A stretch of 10,615 bases of DNA from an uncultured Collinsella sp. (GCA_902494715.1 CABUUJ010000067.1:1-10615), one strand, 5' to 3'. Counted from the stretch's first letter, positions 1 through 6,451 are shown. The notes: a model not told the origin generated them from the letters alone. Translations and numbers: made by a program.

Positions 1-66
1 GGGACGGTGCAGGCAGACCTTCCTGAGCTTGCCGATCTCGGAAGGCACGTGCAGACCTTTCGTCAT
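1..66 (-). CDS. arcA: Arginine deiminase, second copy, N-terminal 22 codons only (cut by window edge)
   Basis: The reverse strand from 66 reads MTKGLHVPSEIGKLRKVCLH and continues off the left edge. It is identical, base for base, to the start of the complete arcA at 2028-3269, including the ribosome-binding region. The SEIGKL..V.LHRP opening is the standard N-terminus of arginine deiminase, the enzyme that converts arginine to citrulline and ammonia. The catalytic residues lie outside the window, so whether this copy is intact cannot be judged. It has its own promoter-like region at 149-214. The two copies are same-oriented and about 3.2 kb apart, with an aminotransferase between them. Confidence 0.85.
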   Translation of the reverse strand, partial: MTKGLHVPSEIGKLRKVCLHRP

Positions 67-90
67 GGCCTCCTACCTTTCTTTCGGGCC
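1..90. repeat. Direct repeat, copy A (arcA 5' end and RBS)
   Basis: Bases 1-90 match 3204-3293 with no difference that I can find. The repeat covers the first 22 codons of arcA and 24 bases upstream, including the AGGAGG ribosome-binding sequence. Beyond 90 the two copies diverge but stay alignable in patches (for example AGCGCCCCTCC at 111-121 and 3312-3322). The left end is set by the window edge, so the true repeat is longer. A small GGCC-type dyad (87-91 with 98-102) has a counterpart in the other copy (3290-3293 with 3299-3302). Confidence 0.95.
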
Positions 91-148
91 CCTGTCAGGG
101 CCGATTCGTTAGCGCCCCTCCGTGTGAGGCGTTATTGCTGACGACATA

Positions 149-214
149 TTTATATCCAAAATCAGTCCATACTTCCACCTTGCCCCCGAACGGTTTTATA
201 TGAGGGGTGAACGG
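149..214 (-). promoter_or_regulatory. Putative promoter and phased activator sites of arcA copy A
   Basis: On the minus strand a TATAAA hexamer (149-154) lies in a TTTGGATATAA context that is also found upstream of the other arcA. Two GAACGG motifs at 188-193 and 209-214 are exactly 21 bp apart, about 39 and 60 bp upstream of the -10 centre. The other copy has the same motifs at the same spacing and distance (3391-3396, 3412-3417). No good -35 hexamer is visible, which fits an activator-dependent promoter. The predicted leader is about 75 bases. Motif and layout are seen in the sequence; the regulator is unknown. Confidence 0.5.
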
Positions 215-443
215 CATACACATATACTTCACGCATGGCATACTTTGATTAAATAAAGTGGATTTACGTGCTTAAACGCTTTTTAACCGCAGGATCAATT
301 GAAACTAACCTTTGTTAAACCACCCTCAAATTGCATATTTCACGCAACGATATGAATATAATTCGCAATTCTCGCTGTGTCTCAACCATTTTGATTTTTA
401 TTCAGAATAAAGTTCGTCCTATTCATTTTTGGCAAACAGATTA

Positions 444-473
444 CCGTTTACCAGACGTTGGATACCGTTCACC
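444..473 (+). promoter_or_regulatory. Direct-repeat array: CCGTTTACC / GTTGGAT / CCGTTCACC
   Basis: GTTTACC (446-452), GTTGGAT (457-463) and GTTCACC (467-473) start at intervals of 11 and 10 bases. The outer pair, read as CCGTTY, is exactly 21 bp apart, the same spacing as the GAACGG pairs near both arcA promoters but in the opposite orientation. GTTCACC direct repeats with 11-base periodicity resemble actinobacterial PhoP (PHO box) sites. That resemblance is inference; no plus-strand gene starts nearby. Confidence 0.35.
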
Positions 474-560
474 GGAAGCTCAGTATAAGGCCCGTCGAAT
501 ACCCGATTGATCTTGCGTCTCCATTTGTAACAACTTGTCTTTTTCGGCAGCAAAGACAAA

Positions 561-590
561 CAGACCCGTTCCCAAAAGGGAGCGGGTCTG
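561..590 (-). terminator. Intrinsic terminator of the aminotransferase gene
   Basis: A 13-bp stem (561-573 with 578-590, one wobble pair) closes an AAAA loop. On the minus strand it is followed by TTTGTCTTTG, a moderate U-rich tract. It lies 55 bases past the aminotransferase stop codon and separates that gene from the arcA copy A control region. Confidence 0.75.
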
Positions 591-644
591 CATTCGGTAC
601 ACCTAAGGCCCGGTAAGGTTTAGGCCTTCGAGAACCTCAAGGGA

Positions 645-1769
645 CTAGCGATCGAACTCGGCCAGCGCCTCGCCCAAAAGCCTCAGGCCCTCGCGAAGAA
701 CATCTTCGCTCGCGCAGTAGCCCAGGCGCGCTCCGCAGGGAAGCTCAAAACGGCTACCGGGGACCAACAGCACTCCCCTATCGGCCAGCAGGCGCTTGCA
801 GAACTCCTCGTCATCCTCGGGAATATCCAGCTGGATAAACGAGGTGGACACGCCCTGCGGGGCCGTCCAGGAAACACGATGCTGCGTATCGATCCAAGCC
901 TGTGCGATATCGCGGTTACCAAACACGATCTTGCGATTGCGCTCGAGAATCTTGTCCTTGTGCTCGAGCACGTAGGTCGCCAAAGCATCGTTAAACACGC
1001 CACCGCAGATCATGGTGTAGTCGCGGTAGGTGCGGATGCGGTTGGACACCTCTTCGTCCGCAACGACCCAGCCCACGCGGGCTGCAGGCGTCGAATAGGT
1101 CTTGGACACTGAGTTGGTGACAATGGCCCTCTCGTACACGTCGGCCATCGACATAAAGGACTCAGTGTTCTCGAGCGGCAGATACACCTCGTCGCAAAGC
1201 ACATAGGCGCCCACCGAACGGGCAATCTCGGCAATCTGACCGAGCGTATCGGCATCAAGCACCGTACCGATGGGGTTCGATGCGTTATTGATGCAGATGA
1301 GCTTCGTGTTGGGGCGAACGAGGCGTTTGAGCTGATCAATATCGGGTTTCCATCCGAGCTCCTCGCGAAGCTCCCAATACTCGACCTCGGCACCAAGCGT
1401 ACGCGGGATCTCATAGAGCGGCGCATAGGTAGGCCACTCGGCAACCACATGATCGCCGGGCTCGACAACGGCCATGATGGCGTTGAGGTTGGCGCCCGTG
1501 CAGCCATTGGTCTGCAGAATGTGATCGGGATTGACCTCGCGACGATACAGCTTGGCGACCTCGGCTTTAAACTCCGGCGAACCCTCGATCCAGCCGTAGT
1601 TCATCTTCTCGCGATCCAGACGCTCGTAGAACGTGGCGCCGCCCTGCTCGTCAAGCGCGCGAAGCTCGCCCATGGTCAGCGATGAGATCGTCGACTGGGC
1701 AATGTCCCACGTAGCGTTCTTCTCCCAAACGTTGAGCCATTCCTCAACGCCAATTGTCTTGATATCCAT
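645..1769 (-). CDS. PLP-dependent aminotransferase, class I/II (fold type I), substrate unknown
   Basis: A 374-residue protein of normal length for the class I/II aminotransferase family, a cytosolic PLP enzyme. Visible family marks are the NPxG-type NNASNPIGTV (Asn about 165), the cofactor-binding DEVY (Asp about 193), the Schiff-base lysine in SVSKTYSTPAARVGW (Lys about 223), and a C-terminal ARLGYC arginine likely to bind the substrate carboxylate. I chose the ATG at 1769 because GGAG sits seven bases ahead; an in-frame ATG at 1811 would add 14 residues unlike the family and overlap the frame upstream. It lies between two arcA copies and ends in its own terminator, so it may act on arginine, citrulline, ornithine or a product of them. 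General impression places it near capreomycidine-synthase/VioD-like aminotransferases, but the substrate cannot be read from the sequence. Confidence 0.85.
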   Translation of the reverse strand: MDIKTIGVEEWLNVWEKNATWDIAQSTISSLTMGELRALDEQGGATFYERLDREKMNYGWIEGSPEFKAEVAKLYRREVNPDHILQTNGCTGANLNAIMAVVEPGDHVVAEWPTYAPLYEIPRTLGAEVEYWELREELGWKPDIDQLKRLVRPNTKLICINNASNPIGTVLDADTLGQIAEIARSVGAYVLCDEVYLPLENTESFMSMADVYERAIVTNSVSKTYSTPAARVGWVVADEEVSNRIRTYRDYTMICGGVFNDALATYVLEHKDKILERNRKIVFGNRDIAQAWIDTQHRVSWTAPQGVSTSFIQLDIPEDDEEFCKRLLADRGVLLVPGSRFELPCGARLGYCASEDVLREGLRLLGEALAEFDR

Positions 1770-1785
1770 GACTAAGCTCCAATCG

Positions 1786-1891
1786 CTAGAACACGAGGAT
1801 GATGCCGGCAAAGGTCATGGGAATCGAGATGATGCCCAAAAGGCAAAGAAGCCGACACCGTTGGGGTATCAACGTGACTGCCTCTAGACAT
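1786..1891 (-). pseudogene. Possible small single-span membrane protein, broken by two 1-base losses
   Basis: An ATG at 1891 has AAGG eight bases ahead and begins MSRGSHVDTP. In the next frame the sequence continues NGVGFFAF, and in the third frame LGIISIPMTFAGIILVF followed by a stop at 1786-1788. The three pieces join into one 35-residue protein with a single hydrophobic span if one base is added to each of two homopolymers: the four-base run at 1863-1866 and the four-base run at 1838-1841. The stop lies 16 bases before the aminotransferase start, so the two would form an operon. Alternatives are a decayed 3' end of a larger transporter, or sequencing errors in the runs. I do not recognise a family. 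Confidence 0.4.
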
Positions 1892-1933
1892 ATTGGACAC
1901 CTTATCTGATGCTAATTTAACTTATTAAACAAG

Positions 1934-1967
1934 AATGGGGTGGTGCGAAAACCCGCACCACCCCATT
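1934..1967 (-). terminator. Hairpin terminator downstream of arcA
   Basis: A perfect 14-bp stem (1934-1947 with 1954-1967) encloses a six-base loop. It lies about 60 bases past the arcA stop. On the minus strand the stem is followed by CTTGTTTAATAAG, only a weak U-tract, so some readthrough into the small ORF and aminotransferase is plausible. Confidence 0.7.
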
Positions 1968-2027
1968 GGGAGACATCTAATGGCAGCTAGATGTTTGTAG
2001 CAAGACCTGTACGATTCTTTGAAAACC

Positions 2028-3269
2028 TTAGAGGTCCTCGCGCCAGAAGGGCATGCTCATGCAGCGCGGGCCGCCGCGGCCGCGGGAGAGCTCGGCGGAG
2101 GGCACGACGAGCAGGTCCAGGCCCTCCTTGTACAGCACGTCGTTGGTGACGGTGTTGCGGGCGTAGACGCAGATCTTGCCGGGCTCGACGCACAGGGTGT
2201 TGGAGCCGTCGTTCCACTGCTCGCGGGAGGCCGCGATCGGGTCGCCGCCGCCGCAGGGGATCAGCTTGACCTGGTCGACGCCGGTGGCGTCCTCCAGGAC
2301 GTGCTCGAGGGTGTCCTCGATCAGGCGGATGTTCACGTCGCCCGGGTTCTTGCCGGCGGTCAGCTCGTAGACGCGCAGGGTGCCCATGATGGCGGGGTGG
2401 ATCGTGAACTTATCGACGTCGATCTGGGTGAAGACCGTGTCGAGGTGCATGAAGGCGCGCGAGACCGGGATGTCGAAGGCAAGGATGCGCTCGACCTTGG
2501 AGTCGGAGTTCCAGAAGATGTTCTGGGCCATGATGTCGATAGCGGCGGCCTGGGTGCGCTGGGAGATGCCGACGGCGAGGGTCTTCTCGTTGATGTTCAG
2601 CACGTCGCCGCCCTCGGTGTGGAACTGGCAGTCGCGGCGGAAGTACAGGGAGACGTCCTTGTAGTCGGGGTGGTACTTGAAGATGTACTTGCCGTACAGG
2701 GTCTCGCGGTTGCGGGTGACCGAGTACATGCGGTTGAGGTTGACGCCCTCGCCGACGACCGCGAACGGGTCGCGGGTGAAGTAGAGGTTGGGCATCGGGT
2801 CGATGATCAGGTCGGACTCGGACTCGGAGTTGACCAGGGAGTCGAGGGTCGTGGACGCCGTGAGGGGCATGTCGATCTCGGCCTTGGTCATGCCGGCCAT
2901 GGTCTTCTTGACGAACTCGAGGTTGTCCTCGATGGAGTCCAGCTTCTCGCGGACGATCTGCGGCATGTGCTGGCCGCGGATGCCGGCCTCGGCGATGTAC
3001 TGGTCGGTGAACTCGGCGCGGGCGCCGGGGACCTGGTCGAACACCTCGGCGACGAGGTTCTCGAGGTAGAGCACCTCGACGCCCTGGTCCCTCAGGATCT
3101 GGGCGAAGGTGTCGTGCTCCTGCTGCGCGACCTCCAGGAACGGGACGTCGTCGAACAGGAGTCGCTCGAGCTCGTCGGGCGGCAGGTTGAGGAGCTCGTC
3201 GCCGGGACGGTGCAGGCAGACCTTCCTGAGCTTGCCGATCTCGGAAGGCACGTGCAGACCTTTCGTCAT
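2028..3269 (-). CDS. arcA: Arginine deiminase (complete copy)
   Basis: A 413-residue arginine deiminase of full length. It hydrolyses L-arginine to L-citrulline and ammonia in the cytosol, the first step of the arginine deiminase pathway that yields ATP through ornithine carbamoyltransferase and carbamate kinase. The catalytic set of the guanidino-modifying superfamily is complete: Asp167 in FTRDP, Glu219 in TEGGD, His275 and Asp277 in HLDTVF, and Cys403 in GGPRCMSMPF. The start agrees with the family N-terminus; AGGAGG lies only two bases ahead of the ATG, with AAAGG nine bases ahead as an alternative anchor. Codons are almost all G/C-ending, more so than in the neighbouring genes, which suggests high expression. 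No arcB, arcC or arcD is in the window. The gene is divergent from ppk and probably monocistronic or weakly linked to the aminotransferase. Confidence 0.97.
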   Translation of the reverse strand: MTKGLHVPSEIGKLRKVCLHRPGDELLNLPPDELERLLFDDVPFLEVAQQEHDTFAQILRDQGVEVLYLENLVAEVFDQVPGARAEFTDQYIAEAGIRGQHMPQIVREKLDSIEDNLEFVKKTMAGMTKAEIDMPLTASTTLDSLVNSESESDLIIDPMPNLYFTRDPFAVVGEGVNLNRMYSVTRNRETLYGKYIFKYHPDYKDVSLYFRRDCQFHTEGGDVLNINEKTLAVGISQRTQAAAIDIMAQNIFWNSDSKVERILAFDIPVSRAFMHLDTVFTQIDVDKFTIHPAIMGTLRVYELTAGKNPGDVNIRLIEDTLEHVLEDATGVDQVKLIPCGGGDPIAASREQWNDGSNTLCVEPGKICVYARNTVTNDVLYKEGLDLLVVPSAELSRGRGGPRCMSMPFWREDL

Positions 3270-3293
3270 GGCCTCCTACCTTTCTTTCGGGCC
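3204..3293. repeat. Direct repeat, copy B (arcA 5' end and RBS)
   Basis: Identical to bases 1-90 over all 90 positions, same orientation, offset 3203. Identity stops abruptly about 24 bases upstream of the start codon, although the same offset is regained further up (CC[T/C]GCCCCCGAACGGT-type block at 178-194 and 3381-3397, 16 of 17 bases alike). Confidence 0.95.
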
Positions 3294-3351
3294 TTACTGG
3301 CCGAATGTATCAGCGCCCCTCCATATGGGACGCTGCTTGCTGACAGCTCTA

Positions 3352-3417
3352 GTTATATCCAAATTCCATTCGTAATGCTACCTCGCCCCCGAACGGTCAG
3401 CAAAGTACGATGAACGG
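3352..3417 (-). promoter_or_regulatory. Putative promoter and phased activator sites of arcA copy B
   Basis: On the minus strand the -10-like TATAAC (3352-3357) sits in TTTGGATATAA, as in copy A. GAACGG motifs at 3391-3396 and 3412-3417 are 21 bp apart, with the nearer one centred 39 bp upstream of the -10, exactly as in copy A. The surrounding bases have diverged, so the conservation of motif and spacing points to function. No clear -35 hexamer is present. Confidence 0.5.
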
Positions 3418-3761
3418 TATATCGCATATGATTTCCCATGATGCACTTCAGTTTCGTAAAGCAGATTTTCCTAGGTAAACGTTATTTTTCTAGGAAATCA
3501 AGCTTGAACACTCAAAGTAATCCATGATTCAAAATTGCATAGTGAAAACGGTTTTCTGCATATAAATGACGCTTGCCCTCGATTCGACCTACATTCGATT
3601 ATATTCAGCTTGTTATCATTCTTATTCATACATTCTCACCAGTTGAGTGAGGATATAGATCGCTTGCTCAAATCACCGGACGTTAGTGCTTCGGCTTGTC
3701 AGCGTAAGAAGTAGGTAAAGATACCGTTCACGAGATACGTCCGTGCCGGCGGTCAACTAAA
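3418..3761. other. AT-rich divergent intergenic region between arcA and ppk
   Basis: No gene is supported here. Structures seen are an inverted repeat TTTCCTAG (3467-3474) / CTAGGAAA (3490-3497) with a 15-base spacer, a 13-base near-perfect palindrome GAAAACGGTTTTC (3544-3556) of the LacI/CcpA operator type, and one CCGTTC motif (3724-3729) within GATACCGTTCAC, which is also found at 461-472. The segment from about 3560 to 3700 shows only low-complexity AT-rich sequence. Confidence 0.5.
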
Positions 3762-3790
3762 TTGAGACAATAGTGAATTAGAGTTAGGCT
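3762..3790 (+). promoter_or_regulatory. Candidate ppk promoter
   Basis: TTGAGA (3762-3767) and TAGGCT (3785-3790) are separated by 17 bases, a reasonable sigma-70-type pair with a TANNNT -10. The -35 overlaps a small dyad TCAA-N5-TTGA (3753-3765), a possible operator. The short leader would contain a GTCCCC-TGC-GGGGAC hairpin (3794-3808) and a GAACGG motif (3810-3815) immediately before the start codon. Confidence 0.35.
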
Positions 3791-3819
3791 ACCGTCCCCT
3801 GCGGGGACTGAACGGACAG

Positions 3820-6384
3820 ATGCATATGCCGAGCAAAATCGAAAAGAAGCAAAAGGCCGCTAAGCTGCGCAAGCCGCCGCGCGACTTCTCGTACACGCAA
3901 AACCGAGAGCTTAGCTGGCTGCGCTTTAACAACCGCGTGCTTGACGAAGCCTTCGACGAAACCGTTCCGCTGTTCGAGCGTCTAAAGTTCGTGTCGATTT
4001 TCGAGTCCAACCTCGACGAATTCCTTATGGTGCGCGTGGGCGGCCTGTCCGATCTGGCAGAGCTCAAAAAGCAGCCTGTCGACAACAAGAGCAATATGAC
4101 CGCCTCCGAACAGGTCGATGCTGTCATGGCCGAAATGCCCGGGCTCCTTACCCGTTGGGAATCCATCTTTAAGAGCATCGAAGGCAAGCTCGACACCCTG
4201 GGCGTTCACCGCGCCCGCATCGATTCGCTTACGCCCGAGGAGCGCACCTTTGTAACCCGCTACTTCCAGGCCTACGTGTCGCCGGTTATCTCACCGCTGG
4301 TCATTGACCCGCGCCATCCCTTCCCCAACCTGCGCAACGGCGCGCTCTATCTGGCTTGTGGCCTGGACGGCGTCACCGACGAGGAAAGCCTGCTCGGCCT
4401 GATCGAGATTCCCGCCTCGATGAACCGCGTGGTCGAGATTCCCTCGCCCGCCGGCACCTACTCCTATATCTTGCTCGAAGACGTTATCCTCGCCTGCCTC
4501 GACAGTTGCTTTGGCTCCTACAAGCCGCTGGATCGCGCGCTGATCCGCGTCACCCGCAATGCCGATATCGACCCGGACGGCGAGGGCGTCGAGGAGGAGG
4601 AAGATTACCGCCAGCACATGAAGCGCATCCTCAAGAAGCGCCTGCGCCTGCAGCCGGTGGTGCTCGCCGTATCGGGCTCACTCGAAAAGCCAACGCTCAA
4701 GACCATCCGCAAGGCGCTCGAGCTTTCTCGCCGCTCGGTCTTTACCTGCGATATCCCCCTTGACCTTGGCTACGTCTTTGGCATTGAGGGTAAGATTCCC
4801 GAGCACCTGCGCAATGAGCTCCTCTTTACGCCGTTTAAGCCGCAGCCCAATCCCACCATCGATATGGCCCGCTCCATCCGCGAGCAGGTGCTGCAGCACG
4901 ACAAGCTGCTCTTTTACCCTTACGAGGCCATGAACCCGTTCTTGGACCTGGTGCACGAAGCAGCCTACGACCCCGAGTGCATCTCGCTGCGCATCACGCT
5001 CTACCGCGTGGCCAAACAAAGCCGCCTGTGCGAGTCACTCATCGATGCTGCCGAAAACGGCAAAGAGGTCACGGTGCTTATGGAGCTCCGCGCACGCTTT
5101 GACGAGCAGAACAACATCGAGTGGGCCGAGCGCCTGGAAGAGGCCGGCTGCACCGTTATCTACGGCTCCGAGGGCTTTAAGTGCCACTCCAAGATCTGCC
5201 AGCTCACCTATCGCGAGGGCATGGCACTTACCCGTCTCACGCTGTTGGGCACCGGCAACTTTAACGAGAAGACGGCCAAGCTCTACAGTGACTTTATGCT
5301 CATGACCGCCCATCCCGGTATCGGCGAGGACGCCAACCTGTTCTTCCGCAACCTGTCGCTGGGCAACCTGCGCGGCGATTATCGCTTCCTGGGCGTGGCG
5401 CCCGTCGGACTGAAACCGCTCATCATGCGCGGCCTGGACCGCGAGATTCAGCGCGCCCTTGTCGGCGGGCCCGCCCGCGTGTTCTTTAAGCTTAACTCGC
5501 TGACCGACCGCGAGGTTATCGATAAGATCGCCGAGGCATCGTGTGCCGGTGTGCGCGTGGACATGATCATCCGCGGCATCTCGTGTCTCAAGCCCGGTGT
5601 TCCGGGCAAGACCGAGAACGTGCACGTGCGCTCCATCGTCGGACGCTTTTTGGAGCATGCGCGCGTCTATGCCTTTGGCGTGGACTCGGACATGATCTAC
5701 CTGAGCTCGGCAGACATGATGACGCGCAACACCGAGCACCGCGTGGAGATCGCCTTCCCCGTGCTCGACCCCACCTGCCGCGCCCTAGTGCACGAGTACA
5801 TGGGCATGCAGCTGCGCGACAACGTGAAGGCACGCAGCCTGACGAGTGACGGCACCTGGGTTCCGGTGGAGCGCAAAGAGGACGAGAAACCCTTCAACTC
5901 GCAAGAAGCTCTGCTGGAGCGCGCGTATCGCAACGCCGAAGCCGCCGCGCAGCAGCGCGCACAGGAGAAGGAACGTGTGGCCGAAAAAGTTATCCAGGAC
6001 GAGATTGAACATGGGGCGGCTGCCAAACCGGAAGCGGTTGCCGCTCTCCCGGTGAATGAGCCCGAGGCTGCCACAGAGCCCGCCGTGGAGAAAGCGCCCG
6101 AGGCCGCCACCGAGGCAGAGCCCGCGCTCGCATCCCAGCCTGAGCCCGAGCCGCAGCCGGCCGTTCCCGAGGTCCAGAAGGTCCGAGCGACCGTTATCGA
6201 GCCCGAACCTGCTCCCGCAGCCCAACCTCAGGCACCCACAACAACCCCCGAGAGCAACGCGCGTCACAAGAAGCCCGCTGGCAAAGCCAATGCCATCGAG
6301 CGCCATCGCCCCGGTCGCGTGCGCATGGGTCTGGGCCTGATCGGTCTGGGTCTTAAGACGCTCATTACCGGCAAGACGAAATAG
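3820..6384 (+). CDS. ppk: Polyphosphate kinase 1 with long C-terminal extension
   Basis: An 854-residue PPK1, which reversibly transfers the gamma phosphate of ATP to inorganic polyphosphate. The N domain opens with NRELSWLRFNNRVLDEA (about 28-44) and SNLDEFLMVRVGG (63-75); the head domain follows to about 340; the two phospholipase-D-like catalytic domains span about 345-690. Key residues are present: the autophosphorylated His456 in FKCHSK, the second His613 in LEHARVY, and metal/phosphate-site arginines in LYRV (396) and ELRARFDE (424/426). Typical PPK1 proteins are about 690-730 residues. Here residues 690-854 add a charged helical stretch, an Ala/Pro/Glu-rich linker of PEPEP-type repeats, and a basic tip with a Gly/Leu-rich hydrophobic end. 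The start is ATG 3820 or ATG 3826; neither has a good Shine-Dalgarno sequence. The gene ends in a strong terminator and is likely monocistronic. Confidence 0.96.
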   Translation: MHMPSKIEKKQKAAKLRKPPRDFSYTQNRELSWLRFNNRVLDEAFDETVPLFERLKFVSIFESNLDEFLMVRVGGLSDLAELKKQPVDNKSNMTASEQVDAVMAEMPGLLTRWESIFKSIEGKLDTLGVHRARIDSLTPEERTFVTRYFQAYVSPVISPLVIDPRHPFPNLRNGALYLACGLDGVTDEESLLGLIEIPASMNRVVEIPSPAGTYSYILLEDVILACLDSCFGSYKPLDRALIRVTRNADIDPDGEGVEEEEDYRQHMKRILKKRLRLQPVVLAVSGSLEKPTLKTIRKALELSRRSVFTCDIPLDLGYVFGIEGKIPEHLRNELLFTPFKPQPNPTIDMARSIREQVLQHDKLLFYPYEAMNPFLDLVHEAAYDPECISLRITLYRVAKQSRLCESLIDAAENGKEVTVLMELRARFDEQNNIEWAERLEEAGCTVIYGSEGFKCHSKICQLTYREGMALTRLTLLGTGNFNEKTAKLYSDFMLMTAHPGIGEDANLFFRNLSLGNLRGDYRFLGVAPVGLKPLIMRGLDREIQRALVGGPARVFFKLNSLTDREVIDKIAEASCAGVRVDMIIRGISCLKPGVPGKTENVHVRSIVGRFLEHARVYAFGVDSDMIYLSSADMMTRNTEHRVEIAFPVLDPTCRALVHEYMGMQLRDNVKARSLTSDGTWVPVERKEDEKPFNSQEALLERAYRNAEAAAQQRAQEKERVAEKVIQDEIEHGAAAKPEAVAALPVNEPEAATEPAVEKAPEAATEAEPALASQPEPEPQPAVPEVQKVRATVIEPEPAPAAQPQAPTTTPESNARHKKPAGKANAIERHRPGRVRMGLGLIGLGLKTLITGKTK

Positions 6385-6407
6385 TCGTTTGTAGAAGCAG
6401 TTTGTAG

Positions 6408-6451
6408 AAGCGCCCCGCATTTGAGGAAAGCCTCGGATGCGGGGCGCTTTT
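6408..6451 (+). terminator. Strong intrinsic terminator of ppk
   Basis: A 13-bp perfect stem (6408-6420 with 6437-6449) extends inward through two G-U pairs and a GAGG/CCTC stem to an AAAG loop, 19 pairs in all. The right arm runs into TTTT. It is preceded by a perfect 12-base tandem repeat GTTTGTAGAAGC (6387-6398 and 6400-6411). Confidence 0.9.

Larger units (their letters stand above)
67..560. other. AT-rich intergenic control region upstream of arcA copy A
   Basis: No coding frame is convincing here. Besides the arcA promoter, the stretch holds an ARG-box-like dyad GAAT-ATA-ATTC (354-364), a perfect 15-base palindrome TTTATTCAGAATAAA (397-411) and a CCGTTY direct-repeat array (444-473). 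Patches such as CAAATTGCAT and GATACCGTTCAC recur upstream of the other arcA, so the whole control region seems to belong to the duplicated unit. The part from about 480 to 560 shows nothing recognisable. Confidence 0.5.

Noticed and set aside
67..560. CRISPR-like or tRNA structure in the AT-rich gap
   Set aside because: No regularly spaced identical repeats with unique spacers and no cloverleaf or CCA-end pattern could be found by eye.
1770..1811. Upstream ATG start for the aminotransferase
   Set aside because: The extra residues are Ser-rich and unlike the family, and the ATG at 1769 has a well-placed GGAG.
2019..3413. Long open frame (464 codons) on the plus strand opposite arcA
   Set aside because: Composition is Val/Asp/Gly/Leu-rich without domain features. 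It mirrors the G/C-ending codon bias of arcA, which carries all catalytic residues on the other strand.
5035..5739. Minus-strand open frame inside ppk
   Set aside because: It overlaps the conserved catalytic domains of PPK1 and shows no family motif or ribosome-binding site of its own.
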